64,000 bases of DNA, taken from assembly GCF_947502895.1 (NCBI RefSeq), contig NZ_CANNBM010000003.1, positions 248,001 to 312,000 of the forward strand, read 5' to 3'. This document shows positions 8,858 through 17,997 of the stretch, in pieces (position 1 is the first letter of the stretch; every line of letters begins with the position of its first letter). The notes beneath the pieces were generated by a model. That model was given only the letters and a program-made list of their open reading frames with translations, ran no database searches and had not been told where the DNA came from. Both the position numbers and the translations under genes were made by a program. Source of the DNA: an uncultured Sulfitobacter sp. (GTDB taxonomy: Bacteria; Pseudomonadota; Alphaproteobacteria; Rhodobacterales; Rhodobacteraceae).

Positions 8858-10420
8858 TCAATTCAGGGCTTCGGCGGTACGCATCACAGCCTCGGCTGCG
8901 GCAACTGCCGTATCATATTGCGTCACCAGCGCCGTCACCGACGGGCCAATCACATCCAGTATCAATGCAGGGTAGATCCCCAGAAGCAGCGTCATCACGA
9001 CCAAGGGCGCAAAAATCCACTTCTCACGAGCGTTCATATCGGTGATCGCTTTCAGGCTTTCCTTTATCAGATCACCCATCACCACACGGCGGTACAGCCA
9101 CAGCGCATAGGCCGCTGAAAAAATCACGCCGGTGGTTGCAACCGCAGCCACCCATGTATTCACCTGAAACACCGCCATCAATGTCAGGAATTCCCCGACA
9201 AAACCGGAGGTGCCTGGCAGGCCGACGTTGGCCATGGTGAACAGCATAAAGATCAGCGCATAAACCGGCATCCGGTTCACCAACCCGCCATAGGCGTCAA
9301 TCTCGCGCGTGTGCATCCGGTCATAGATCACACCCACTGCCAAAAACAGCGCGCCCGAAATAAAGCCGTGGCTGATCATCTGGAAAATCGCGCCGTCCAG
9401 CCCCTGCTGGTTGGTCGAGAAGATACCCATGGTCACAAAACCCATGTGGGCCACCGATGAATAGGCAATCAGCTTTTTCATGTCTTCTTGCACCAGCGCC
9501 ACCAGCGAGGTGTAGACAATCGCAATCGCCGACATCCACAAGATCAGCGGGCCAACCACCTCGGCCCCTACGGGGAACATCGGCAGTGAAAAGCGCAAGA
9601 AACCGTAGCCGCCCATTTTAAGCAGGATCGCGGCCAGCACGACAGAACCCGCAGTCGGGGCTTGCACGTGCGCGTCAGGCAACCATGTGTGCACAGGCCA
9701 CATCGGCATTTTCACCGCGAAGCTGGCAAAGAACGCAAGGAACATCAGCGTCTGCATCCCGCCAACAACCTGCCAGCCCATCAAGCTGAATGTCTCGGAG
9801 CCGAAGGTATGCGTCAGCAAGCTGATATCGCAACCGCCGATACAGGTCGTGCCTGCCTCCGCAAACATCGCCACCATCGCGATCAGCATCAGAACCGACC
9901 CGAAGAAGGTGTAGAGGAAGAACTTGAAGCTCGCGTAGATGCGGTTCGCACCGCCCCATATCCCGATAATCAGGAACATCGGGATCAGGCTCGCCTCAAA
10001 GAACAGATAGAACAGGATCAGATCGAGCGAGACAAAAACACCGATCATCAGCGTCTCTAGGATCAGGAAAGCGATCATGTATTCCTTGACCCGCGTATGC
10101 ACATCCCAGGATGCCGCAATCACCAGCGGCATCATGAAGGTGGTCAGCATCACAAACAGGATCGAAATCCCGTCCACGCCTACGCGGTAATTCAGGCCCA
10201 GCAACCATTCGGCCTCGTCTACCATTTGAAAGCCCGTATTGGCCGGGTCAAACTCGAGATAGACAAAGATCGAAACAATAAATGTAACCGTGGTCGTTAT
10301 CAGCGCCAGCCATTTGGCATTGCGCTGCGCCGCCTCGTCTTCGCCCCGCAGGAACACGGCCAGAATAAGCGCCGCAAACGCGGGCATGAACGTCACAATG
10401 GAGAGCAAGTTATTTTCCAT
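8858..10420 (-). CDS. nuoM: NADH-quinone oxidoreductase subunit M
   Basis: Second antiporter-like subunit of the complex I membrane arm, 520 residues and some 14 membrane helices. I chose the ATG at 10420 (MENNLLSIVTFMP) because it begins in the first hydrophobic helix as in homologues and overlaps the nuoL stop as TGATG; an in-frame extension to 10450 would lie inside nuoL. The motif MPMWPVHTWLPDAHVQAPT around the middle carries the conserved His/Lys channel region. Confidence 0.95.
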   Translation of the reverse strand: MENNLLSIVTFMPAFAALILAVFLRGEDEAAQRNAKWLALITTTVTFIVSIFVYLEFDPANTGFQMVDEAEWLLGLNYRVGVDGISILFVMLTTFMMPLVIAASWDVHTRVKEYMIAFLILETLMIGVFVSLDLILFYLFFEASLIPMFLIIGIWGGANRIYASFKFFLYTFFGSVLMLIAMVAMFAEAGTTCIGGCDISLLTHTFGSETFSLMGWQVVGGMQTLMFLAFFASFAVKMPMWPVHTWLPDAHVQAPTAGSVVLAAILLKMGGYGFLRFSLPMFPVGAEVVGPLILWMSAIAIVYTSLVALVQEDMKKLIAYSSVAHMGFVTMGIFSTNQQGLDGAIFQMISHGFISGALFLAVGVIYDRMHTREIDAYGGLVNRMPVYALIFMLFTMANVGLPGTSGFVGEFLTLMAVFQVNTWVAAVATTGVIFSAAYALWLYRRVVMGDLIKESLKAITDMNAREKWIFAPLVVMTLLLGIYPALILDVIGPSVTALVTQYDTAVAAAEAVMRTAEALN

Positions 10421-12534
10421 CAGTTTGCTCCTCCGGTCATCGTCATCCACGTTACCAGAACCGCGATCCCGATCACCATGGCGAAGGCATAGGTAAAGAT
10501 ATAGCCGGACTGCGCACGGCCAGCGAGGCGGGTGAAGAAGGGAATGATCCCCAATGCCAGCCCGTTCAAACCACCGTCAATCACACGCCCGTCGCCCTGC
10601 TTCCACAAGAAACGGCCGATCATCTTGGCAGGCTGCACAAAGATGAAATCGTAGATTTCGTCAAAGTACCATTTGTTCAGCAAGAACTGGTAAAGGTGCT
10701 TTTGGTTCTCGGCCAAACGGCCCGGCAGCGACGGGTTCTTGATGTAAAACCAATAGGCAAACAGGAAGCCAATCAACATCGCCGCAAAGGGAGAGGTCTT
10801 GACCCAATAAGGCACCTTGTGCGCGTCATCCAGCAGCGTGTTGTCAGGTGCGATATACAGCGCCCCCTCACCCGGCTGGCCCGCAAAGACATAGTGATGC
10901 TCGGCTTTGCCGCCCTTGCCATCAGCCGCGCCGTGGGATGTCTCGGCACCGTCGACCTTCTCTTCGCCGTGGGCCGCTTCTTCGGCATAGGGAATACCGT
11001 AGAACTTTGCGACCTGATCAGTGTGGCCAAAGAACGACCCGTACCAGACCATGCCGGACAGAGCCGCGCCAAGCGCTAGCACACCCAAAGGCACCAGCAT
11101 GACAACAGGGCTTTCATGGGCATGCTCATGCGTGTGCTTGTCGCCGCGCGGTGTGCCGTAAAACGTAAGGAACATCAGGCGCCAGCTGTAGAAGCTGGTG
11201 AACAAGGCGGCAATCACCAGCATCCAGAAGCCGTACATGGAGCCAGCGGCAAACGCACTTTCTACAATCGCGTCCTTGGACTGGAAGCCCGCAAACCCGA
11301 TCGGGATTTCACCCAGCGTAATAATCCACACAGGGATACCAACACCGGTAATCGCAAGCGTACCGATCATCATCGCCCAGAAGGTATAGGGGATTTTCTT
11401 GCGCAGACCGCCATAGTTCATCATGTCCTGCTCATGGTGCATCGCATGAATGACCGAGCCTGCACCCAAGAACAGCATCGCCTTGAAGAAGGCATGCGTC
11501 AGCAGGTGGAACATCGCGGCCGAGTACATGCCAACGCCAGCGGCCACAAACATATACCCCAGCTGTGACATGGTCGAATAGGCAATCACCCGTTTGATAT
11601 CTGTCTGCACCAGACCGATCGTGGCTGCAACAAACGCCGTCGTAGCACCCAGAATAGTGACAAATGCCATCGCCTCGGGGGCAAATTCCATCAGCGGCGA
11701 CATGCGGCAGACAAGGAAAACACCCGCTGTAACCATGGTCGCTGCGTGGATCAGCGCGGACACAGGCGTAGGCCCTTCCATCGCGTCTGGCAGCCAAGTG
11801 TGCAGCAGCAGTTGCGCCGACTTACCCATAGCACCGATAAAGAGCAGCACAGCAATCAGATTGGCGGCGTTCCACTCTCCCCACAAAAAGCTCAATGTGG
11901 TCTCAGCCAGCTCGGGCGCGGCGGCAAAAATATCGTCGAATTTGATGCTGTCTGTCAGCAGAAACAACCCAAAGATACCCAGCGCAAAGCCAAAGTCACC
12001 CACACGGTTGACCACAAAGGCCTTGATCGCGGCGGCATTGGCCGAGGGTTTCTTGTAGTAGAACCCGATGAGCAGGTACGAGGCAACGCCCACCCCTTCC
12101 CAACCAAAGAACATCTGCACAAGGTTATCAGACGTTACCAGCATCAACATCGCAAACGTAAAGAATGACAGATACGCAAAGAAGCGCGCCTTATAGCTGA
12201 CCCCTTCGCCGAAATGCTCGTCATGGGCCATGTAGCCAAAGGAATAAAGGTGTACGAGGCTGGACACAGTCGTGATTACGATCAGCATAATCGCTGTCAG
12301 ACGGTCCAGACGGATCGACCAATCGGTGCTCAGGCTGCCGCTTTCGATAAAGCGAAGGATTTGAATGGTGTCGGTGGTGCCATCAAACGTCAGGAACACG
12401 ATCCAGCTGAGAATCGCGGAGAGGAACAAGCCCCCCGTCGCAATCCAGCACGCGGCGTTCTCGCCAATAATTTTCCAGCCAAAGCCACAAAGCAACGCAC
12501 CAACCAGCGGGGCAAAAAGGAGTGTAATTTCCAT
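10420..12534 (-). CDS. nuoL: NADH-quinone oxidoreductase subunit L
   Basis: Distal antiporter-like subunit of complex I, 704 residues, with the core motif LLHTWLPDAMEGPTPVSAL and the long C-terminal lateral-helix region ending in a last membrane helix. Between about residues 490 and 575 is a hydrophilic insertion rich in His, Glu and Gly (for example THEHAHESP and HGEEKVDGAETSHG) that makes it longer than the E. coli protein (about 613). It ends by a one-base overlap with nuoM and starts four bases after nuoK. Confidence 0.96.
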   Translation of the reverse strand: MEITLLFAPLVGALLCGFGWKIIGENAACWIATGGLFLSAILSWIVFLTFDGTTDTIQILRFIESGSLSTDWSIRLDRLTAIMLIVITTVSSLVHLYSFGYMAHDEHFGEGVSYKARFFAYLSFFTFAMLMLVTSDNLVQMFFGWEGVGVASYLLIGFYYKKPSANAAAIKAFVVNRVGDFGFALGIFGLFLLTDSIKFDDIFAAAPELAETTLSFLWGEWNAANLIAVLLFIGAMGKSAQLLLHTWLPDAMEGPTPVSALIHAATMVTAGVFLVCRMSPLMEFAPEAMAFVTILGATTAFVAATIGLVQTDIKRVIAYSTMSQLGYMFVAAGVGMYSAAMFHLLTHAFFKAMLFLGAGSVIHAMHHEQDMMNYGGLRKKIPYTFWAMMIGTLAITGVGIPVWIITLGEIPIGFAGFQSKDAIVESAFAAGSMYGFWMLVIAALFTSFYSWRLMFLTFYGTPRGDKHTHEHAHESPVVMLVPLGVLALGAALSGMVWYGSFFGHTDQVAKFYGIPYAEEAAHGEEKVDGAETSHGAADGKGGKAEHHYVFAGQPGEGALYIAPDNTLLDDAHKVPYWVKTSPFAAMLIGFLFAYWFYIKNPSLPGRLAENQKHLYQFLLNKWYFDEIYDFIFVQPAKMIGRFLWKQGDGRVIDGGLNGLALGIIPFFTRLAGRAQSGYIFTYAFAMVIGIAVLVTWMTMTGGAN

Positions 12535-12538
12535 GTCC

Positions 12539-12850
12539 TCAGCCCTTCATCACGTTGACGTCTTCCACGGCGATGGTGCCGCGGGTTCTGAAGAAACAGA
12601 CCAGAATGGCCAGACCAATCGCCGCCTCTGCGGCAGCAACCGTCAGGACAAACAGTGTAAACACCTGCCCCACCATGTCATTCAGGCCAAGGTAGCTAGA
12701 GAAGGCGACCAGATTGATGTTCACCGCCAGCAGCATCAATTCAATGCTCATCAGCAGAACAATCACGTTCTTTCGGTTTAGAAAAAGGCCAAAAATGCCA
12801 ATGACAAACAGCGTCGCCGCTACTGTCAGATAGTGTTCCAGTCCGATCAT
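12539..12850 (-). CDS. nuoK: NADH-quinone oxidoreductase subunit K
   Basis: Small three-helix membrane subunit of complex I (MrpC-like), 103 residues. The start MIGLEHYLTVAATLF is the family start; a longer in-frame reading to 12973 runs through a palindrome-rich spacer and is not used. The intramembrane glutamates are visible in LLMSIELMLLAVN and AAAEAAIGL. Unusually, it is separated from nuoJ by 201 bases. Confidence 0.95.
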   Translation of the reverse strand: MIGLEHYLTVAATLFVIGIFGLFLNRKNVIVLLMSIELMLLAVNINLVAFSSYLGLNDMVGQVFTLFVLTVAAAEAAIGLAILVCFFRTRGTIAVEDVNVMKG

Positions 12851-12867
12851 GTCGTCCCTCAGTTTCC

Positions 12868-12881
12868 CCCCGTTTGCGGGG
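12868..12881 (-). other. Short hairpin in the nuoK leader
   Basis: CCCCG (12868-12872) and CGGGG (12877-12881) form a 5-bp stem around a four-base loop, 18 bases before the nuoK ATG. On the transcribed strand it is followed by GGAAACTGAGGGACGAC and the start codon, so it lies just upstream of the ribosome binding site and could influence initiation. Confidence 0.4.
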
Positions 12882-12980
12882 ATAGTATTTTTGGCGCCGG
12901 TGGCTTTCCGGTGTGCCGTATTCACGAGTATCCCCGAGCGCAAGCTTCGGTTCACCCAGTCTGTCGTTTGCACCGGTAGT

Positions 12981-13042
12981 CGTTTTCTTCAAAGAAAACG
13001 GTCCGGAATTTTTCAAAAATTCCGCGCTGGCCCCGCGCGGAA
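12981..13042 (-). promoter_or_regulatory. Attenuator-like hairpin cluster in the nuoJ-nuoK gap
   Basis: Three inverted repeats are packed here. (i) TTCCGCGC (13020-13027) with GCGCGGAA (13035-13042), which on the transcribed minus strand is followed by TTTTTG and so resembles an intrinsic terminator ten bases after the nuoJ stop. (ii) CGGAATTTTT (13004-13013) with AAAAATTCCG (13015-13024), which shares bases with (i), so both cannot form together. (iii) CGTTTTCTT (12981-12989) with AAGAAAACG (12992-13000). The remaining 130 bases to nuoK hold no gene I can support. A role in partial termination, RNA processing or as a mobile palindrome is inference. Confidence 0.6.
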
Positions 13043-13051
13043 CTCTCTAAT

Positions 13052-13654
13052 TCAAAGGCCCTGCCCCGGCTTTACGTCTGTCAGCTTCATCGCCTTGGCC
13101 GGATCGCGCATCATCTGCGCAACAACATCCTGACGTTTCACATCGCCACGGTGGCGCAGGGTCAGCACAATCGCGCCAATCATCGCAACCAGCAGGATCA
13201 GACCCGACAGCTGGAACAGCAGGAAATACTCGTCATACAGGATCAATCCCAAAGCAGCCGTGTTCGTCACATCCTCCGCAGGAACCTGCGCGCGCAAACC
13301 GTCTGCCGCCGCGTTGGACTCCCAAGCGCCAAAGGCAATAACGAACTGCATCAGGATCACGACGCCGATCAGCAGCGCCAGCGGCATGTATTTCGCCATC
13401 TCCGCCTTCAGCTCGGCAAAGTCGATGTCGAGCATCATGACAACAAACAAGAACAACACGGCAACCGCGCCCACGTAGACGATGATAAGCAGCATCGCTA
13501 CAAATTCAGCGCCCAGCAGCACGAATAGCCCCGCCGCCGATAGGAAAGACAGGATCAACCAAAGGACCGAGTGTACGGGATTGCGGCTGATCACAGTGAA
13601 AAGCCCACCCGCGACCACGCAGACCGCAAAAAGATAAAATGCAAAAACGCTCAT
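13052..13654 (-). CDS. nuoJ: NADH-quinone oxidoreductase subunit J
   Basis: Five-helix membrane subunit of complex I, 200 residues. The third helix region LLIIVYVGAVAVLFLFVVMM with its pi-bulge tyrosine is the family signature. The ATG overlaps the end of the preceding carboxymuconolactone-decarboxylase-like gene by four bases. Downstream, instead of the usual tight junction with nuoK, comes the hairpin cluster at 12981-13042. Confidence 0.96.
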   Translation of the reverse strand: MSVFAFYLFAVCVVAGGLFTVISRNPVHSVLWLILSFLSAAGLFVLLGAEFVAMLLIIVYVGAVAVLFLFVVMMLDIDFAELKAEMAKYMPLALLIGVVILMQFVIAFGAWESNAAADGLRAQVPAEDVTNTAALGLILYDEYFLLFQLSGLILLVAMIGAIVLTLRHRGDVKRQDVVAQMMRDPAKAMKLTDVKPGQGL

Positions 13655-14064
13655 GCGTCACCTTCCGTATTCTTGGCCGTGCCATCGTCCAGCACTTCTT
13701 GTGCCAGCGCCATCGCGCGCTGCATCGCAGGGATACCCGCAAAAGCCGACATCTGGCCGATCGTATCTATTATCTGCTGCTTGTGCGCGCCTGCTTCGAC
13801 AGCGTGGCGCACAGTCTGGCGTACAGCCACGTCGTTCTGGGCGCCCTGCATGGTCAGTCCCGCCAGCGTCAGTAACAACCTTGTTTTAGCATCCAATCCG
13901 TCGGGATTCAGCTTGTTGCCAAAGAAGGTCTCCATCATATCCTTGGGCATCAGCCCCATCATGGCCTCGAACCCTTTGGGCGAAAACGCATCCATCGCCG
14001 GAAAGGTCTTTGCCATTTCCTGCGCCTGCTTCATCATTTCTTCCCAAGGGTTTTTATCGGTCAT
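13651..14064 (-). CDS. Carboxymuconolactone decarboxylase-family protein without cysteines
   Basis: A 137-residue all-alpha protein inserted between nuoI and nuoJ. The core VRHAVEAGAHKQQIIDTIGQ followed by SAFAGIPAM matches the CMD/AhpD fold. AhpD-type peroxidase members use a CxxC pair; this protein has no cysteine at all, so it is not a thiol peroxidase. It overlaps nuoI and nuoJ by four bases each, so it is translated with complex I. Its substrate, if any, is unknown. Confidence 0.75.
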   Translation of the reverse strand: MTDKNPWEEMMKQAQEMAKTFPAMDAFSPKGFEAMMGLMPKDMMETFFGNKLNPDGLDAKTRLLLTLAGLTMQGAQNDVAVRQTVRHAVEAGAHKQQIIDTIGQMSAFAGIPAMQRAMALAQEVLDDGTAKNTEGDA

Positions 14065-14549
14065 CGGTAGGGCGCATCCATCTCGAGGTTGCGCGCAATC
14101 TCGGCTTCCCAGCGCGCGCCGTTGTCCAAGAGTTTTTCCTTATCGTAGTACAGCTCCTCGCGTGTCTCAGTGCTGAACTCGAAGTTTGGCCCTTCGACAA
14201 TTGCATCCACAGGGCATGCTTCCTGACAGAAGCCGCAGTAAATGCATTTCGTCATGTCGATGTCATAACGCGTGGTGCGACGGCTGCCGTCATCGCGCGG
14301 CTCGGCATCAATGGTAATGGCCTGCGCGGGGCAAACGGCCTCGCACAGTTTACATGCAATGCAACGTTCTTCGCCGTTCGCGTAGCGGCGCAGCGCATGC
14401 TCCCCACGGAAACGAGGCGACAGTGGCCCCTTTTCATGCGGGTAATTCAGCGTCGCCTTCGGCTTGAACATATATTTGATGCCCAGCTTCATGCCTTGGT
14501 AGAAATCCTGAAGCAGGAAATACTTCGCGTGGCGGGTATAGTCAGTCAT
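14061..14549 (-). CDS. nuoI: NADH-quinone oxidoreductase subunit I
   Basis: Ferredoxin-like subunit carrying clusters N6a and N6b on the peripheral arm of complex I. Both CxxCxxCxxxCP motifs are intact: Cys63, 66, 69, 73 and Cys102, 105, 108, 112. Length 162 is normal. The ribosome site AGGAGG lies five bases before the ATG, and the start is one base after the nuoH stop. Confidence 0.97.
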   Translation of the reverse strand: MTDYTRHAKYFLLQDFYQGMKLGIKYMFKPKATLNYPHEKGPLSPRFRGEHALRRYANGEERCIACKLCEAVCPAQAITIDAEPRDDGSRRTTRYDIDMTKCIYCGFCQEACPVDAIVEGPNFEFSTETREELYYDKEKLLDNGARWEAEIARNLEMDAPYR

Positions 14550-14550
14550 A

Positions 14551-15591
14551 TCAGCCTCCTACCGTATAGCGGGCATAGATGCCCCAGAACCATTCGAACT
14601 TCGCCGCGAATGCCACGAACACGACCCAGAACAGCGAGAACGGCAGGAACACTTTCCAACCCAGACGCATCAACTGGTCATAGCGGTAGCGCGGTGTAAT
14701 CGCTTTGATCAGCGAGAAGAAAAAGAACACCAGACCCATTTTGGCGATCATCCAGAAGATACCATCAGGCAAACCCGGGATCGGGGACAGCCAACCGCCA
14801 AAGAACATCAAAGAGATCAGCGCGCACATCAGCACCACTGCCACCAGCTCACCAATCATGAACAGCAAGAAGGGCGTGGAAGAATATTCAACCTGATAAC
14901 CAGCAACCAGTTCTGATTCAGCTTCTGGCAAATCGAACGGTGGGCGGTTGGTTTCGGCCAAGGCCGAAATAAAGAACAGGATCAACATCGGGAAATGCGG
15001 CAACCAATACCAACTCAGCAAGCCATAGTCGCTGTCCTGTGCGGCGACGATACCGCTAAAGTTCATGGAGCCGGTCGAGATAATCACACCGATGATGATC
15101 AGACCGATAGACACCTCATAAGAGATCATCTGCGCGGCAGATCGCAGCGAGCCAAGGAAAGGGTATTTCGAGTTGGACGCCCACCCCCCCATAATCACGC
15201 CATATACCTCAAGCGAGGAAACCGCGAAAACAAACAGGATCGCGACGTTGATGTCCGACAGGACCCAACCATCGTTAAACGGGATCACGGCCCAAGCGAC
15301 CAGCGCCATCACCAGCGACACCATCGGCGCGAGGAAGAAAACAGGGCGGTCCGCGCCCGCAGGCACAACAATCTCTTTGACGATGTATTTTCCAAAATCC
15401 GCGAACGATTGCAGAAGGCCGTAAACCCCCACGACGTTCGGGCCGCGCCGCAACTGGACCGAGGCCCAAATCTTGCGATCTGCGTACATCAGGAATGCCA
15501 ACGCCAGAAGCAATGGAATCACCACAAGGAAAATCTGACCAACGATCAGCAGGATCATCCCCAGCGTGGTGTTAAAAAAGAAGTCAGCCAT
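14551..15591 (-). CDS. nuoH: NADH-quinone oxidoreductase subunit H
   Basis: Membrane subunit at the junction of the two arms of complex I, forming part of the quinone channel. The 346 residues contain eight hydrophobic helices, the signature ADRKIWASVQLRRGPNVVG and the acidic loop ALAETNRPPFDLPEAESELV. It begins six bases after a small lipoprotein gene and is followed by nuoI with a one-base gap. Confidence 0.96.
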   Translation of the reverse strand: MADFFFNTTLGMILLIVGQIFLVVIPLLLALAFLMYADRKIWASVQLRRGPNVVGVYGLLQSFADFGKYIVKEIVVPAGADRPVFFLAPMVSLVMALVAWAVIPFNDGWVLSDINVAILFVFAVSSLEVYGVIMGGWASNSKYPFLGSLRSAAQMISYEVSIGLIIIGVIISTGSMNFSGIVAAQDSDYGLLSWYWLPHFPMLILFFISALAETNRPPFDLPEAESELVAGYQVEYSSTPFLLFMIGELVAVVLMCALISLMFFGGWLSPIPGLPDGIFWMIAKMGLVFFFFSLIKAITPRYRYDQLMRLGWKVFLPFSLFWVVFVAFAAKFEWFWGIYARYTVGG

Positions 15592-15597
15592 AGGTCC

Positions 15598-15981
15598 TCA
15601 CACCGTCGGGATGCCTTTTTCGCGGCAGCTTTGCGTCACCACCTCGGCATCAATAGTCTTCAAGCCTTTAGGCAGGCTCGGCGAGATTGTGTAAACAGCA
15701 TCAGCACGCCAAATGCCACCCTCAATTGCCACATTTGTGCGTACATGACGTGCAAAACCATAACCTCGGATTAACGTATACTGCGCTGCAGCACATTCCG
15801 CGTAAGCCGCGACATTTTCTGAGGCAAGCGCCTTGGTCATAGCAACATTAAACTGCACCAGATCACCGTCCAGCAGCACAGTCTCCACCCCTTTGTATTC
15901 GGGGATGAAATCCTCTGCTGTGGGGGTGGCAGGTTCACAAGCGGCCAGCGCCATAAACCCTATCAACCCTACCCGTTTCAC
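15598..15981 (-). CDS. Small lipoprotein encoded between nuoG and nuoH
   Basis: A 127-residue protein with a short signal peptide and lipobox LAAC (lipidated Cys15), so it is probably membrane-anchored on the periplasmic side. The mature part has two further cysteines near residues 63 and 120. It starts with GTG, overlapping the nuoG stop as GTGA, which ties its translation to complex I. Similar unnamed lipoproteins occur in roseobacter nuo operons; the function is not known. Confidence 0.75.
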   Translation of the reverse strand: MKRVGLIGFMALAACEPATPTAEDFIPEYKGVETVLLDGDLVQFNVAMTKALASENVAAYAECAAAQYTLIRGYGFARHVRTNVAIEGGIWRADAVYTISPSLPKGLKTIDAEVVTQSCREKGIPTV

Positions 15982-17993
15982 TCTGCTGCCATCGCCTCCG
16001 TGCGGCGCGCTTTTGCATTCGCGGATAGTTCAGCCATCAAGCTGGAGGCGCGTGCAATCGGGTTGGTCAGATAAAAATCAGCGATTGCATAGGAAATCTT
16101 CGCATCAGACATCTTGCCCATCGGCTCTGCTGTCCAGCTATTCTCGGCCACTTCGTCAACGCGGCCAAGATGCGGATGCGCCGCAACCATTGCAGTGCGC
16201 AGTTCGGCCAGCGAATCAAACGGCAACGTGGCACCCAACTCGGCACTCAGCGCGCGCAGAATCGCCCAGTTTTCCTTCGCCTGACCAGGGGCAAAACTGG
16301 CGCGTTGTGCAAGCTGTGGCCGCCCTTCGGTATTGACGAACAGACCACCCTCTTCGGTATAGGCCGCAGCAGGTAGAATGATATCGGCACGGTGGGCACC
16401 ACGGTCGCCGTGGCTGCCTTGATAAATCACAAAAGGACCCGCAGGAATGTCGCCCTCGTCCGCGCCAAGGTTGTAAATAACCTCGGCTGCCAAAACGTCA
16501 GCGATGCCGCCTTCGGCTGTGGCACCTACGTCCATTGCGCCCACACGACCAGCGGCGGTGTGCAGCACCAGCATTTTGCCGCCTGATTTTTCGTTTATTG
16601 CCTGAACTGTCGCCAGAACAGCCGCGCCGTCATCAGCCGCCAACGCGCCCTGACCCACAATCACGATGCAGTTCTTTTCGGCAAGGTCGGTCATATCAAG
16701 ATCAAGCACATGCGCCAGCGCCGCACGATCCGTACCCATATGCTCATACTCATAGGTCAGATCAACGGCTTCGCCGACAACCGTCACATCACAGCCCTTG
16801 GACCATGCCTTGCGAATTCGCGCATTCAGAACCGGTGCTTCAACGGCAGGGTTGGTCCCTACAAGCAGAATTTTATCCGCCGTGTCGATGTCTTCAATCG
16901 CAGCAGTCCCCACATAACCCGAGCGGTTGCCCGCAGGCAGCTTCGCCCCGTCGGTGCGACATTCAACAACACCGCCCTGCCCCTCGATCAATTGCTTGAG
17001 CGCAAACGCAGCTTCGGTGGAAACCAGATCGCCGACGAGACCGCCCGGCTTTTTGCCTTTCATCGCCGCAGCCGCAGCCGCCAGTGCTTCGGGCCACTCG
17101 GCACGGCGCAGCTTGCCGTTCTCACGAATATAAGGTGTGTCCAGACGTTGTTTGCGCAAACCGTCCCAGACAAAACGTGTTTTGTCCGAAATCCACTCCT
17201 CGTTTACGCCGTCATGGTTCAGCGGCAAGAAACGCATTACTTCGCGTCCCTTCGTGTCTACGCGGATGTTGGACCCCAGCGCATCCATTACGTCAATCGA
17301 CTCAGTCTTGTTCAGCTCCCAAGGCCGCGCCGTAAATGCATAGGGCTTGGACACCAGCGCACCCACGGGGCACAGATCAATGATGTTGCCTTGCAGGTTG
17401 CTGTCCAGTGTCTCGCCTAGATAGGCGGTAATCTCGGCGTCTTCGCCGCGCCCTGTCTGGCCCATTTGCGTGATACCGGCGACCTCGGTTGTGAAGCGAA
17501 CGCAGCGTGTGCACGAAATGCAGCGGGTCATATGCGTCTCGACCAGTGGCCCCAGATCAAGATCTTCTGTTGCGCGCTTTGGCTCGCGGTAACGCGAAAA
17601 ATCAACACCGTACGCCATGGCCTGATCCTGCAGGTCACACTCCCCACCCTGATCGCAAATCGGGCAATCCAGCGGGTGATTGATCAGCAAGAATTCCATC
17701 ACGCCTTCGCGGGCTTTCTTAACCATGGGCGAATTCGTCTTAACAACCGGCGGCTGCCCCTCAGGACCAGGACGCAGGTCGCGCACCTGCATCGCACAGC
17801 TCGCGGCAGGCTTGGGCGGGCCGCCCACTACTTCCACAAGACACATCCGGCAGTTGCCAGCAATCGTCAGCCGCTCGTGATAGCAAAACCGCGGCACTTC
17901 CACGCCCGCCTGCTCACATGCCTGAATGAGCGTCATCGCCCCCTCGGCTTCAACTTCTTTACCGTCGATGATGATCTTCCGGATATCGCTCAT
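15978..17993 (-). CDS. nuoG: NADH-quinone oxidoreductase subunit G
   Basis: Large iron-sulfur subunit of the peripheral arm, 671 residues. Ligands in order: 2Fe-2S cluster Cys37, 48, 51, 66; His106, Cys110, 113, 119 (N5-type); Cys158, 161, 164 and 208 for a 4Fe-4S cluster. The rest is a molybdopterin-oxidoreductase-like fold without cofactor, shorter than the E. coli type and normal for alphaproteobacteria. It starts four bases after the DUF5333-like gene. Confidence 0.97.
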   Translation of the reverse strand: MSDIRKIIIDGKEVEAEGAMTLIQACEQAGVEVPRFCYHERLTIAGNCRMCLVEVVGGPPKPAASCAMQVRDLRPGPEGQPPVVKTNSPMVKKAREGVMEFLLINHPLDCPICDQGGECDLQDQAMAYGVDFSRYREPKRATEDLDLGPLVETHMTRCISCTRCVRFTTEVAGITQMGQTGRGEDAEITAYLGETLDSNLQGNIIDLCPVGALVSKPYAFTARPWELNKTESIDVMDALGSNIRVDTKGREVMRFLPLNHDGVNEEWISDKTRFVWDGLRKQRLDTPYIRENGKLRRAEWPEALAAAAAAMKGKKPGGLVGDLVSTEAAFALKQLIEGQGGVVECRTDGAKLPAGNRSGYVGTAAIEDIDTADKILLVGTNPAVEAPVLNARIRKAWSKGCDVTVVGEAVDLTYEYEHMGTDRAALAHVLDLDMTDLAEKNCIVIVGQGALAADDGAAVLATVQAINEKSGGKMLVLHTAAGRVGAMDVGATAEGGIADVLAAEVIYNLGADEGDIPAGPFVIYQGSHGDRGAHRADIILPAAAYTEEGGLFVNTEGRPQLAQRASFAPGQAKENWAILRALSAELGATLPFDSLAELRTAMVAAHPHLGRVDEVAENSWTAEPMGKMSDAKISYAIADFYLTNPIARASSLMAELSANAKARRTEAMAAE

Positions 17994-17997
17994 GATG

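Noticed and set aside
12851..12973. Longer N-terminus for nuoK
   Set aside because: The extension translates palindromic spacer sequence and lacks a ribosome site; all homologues start at the chosen methionine.
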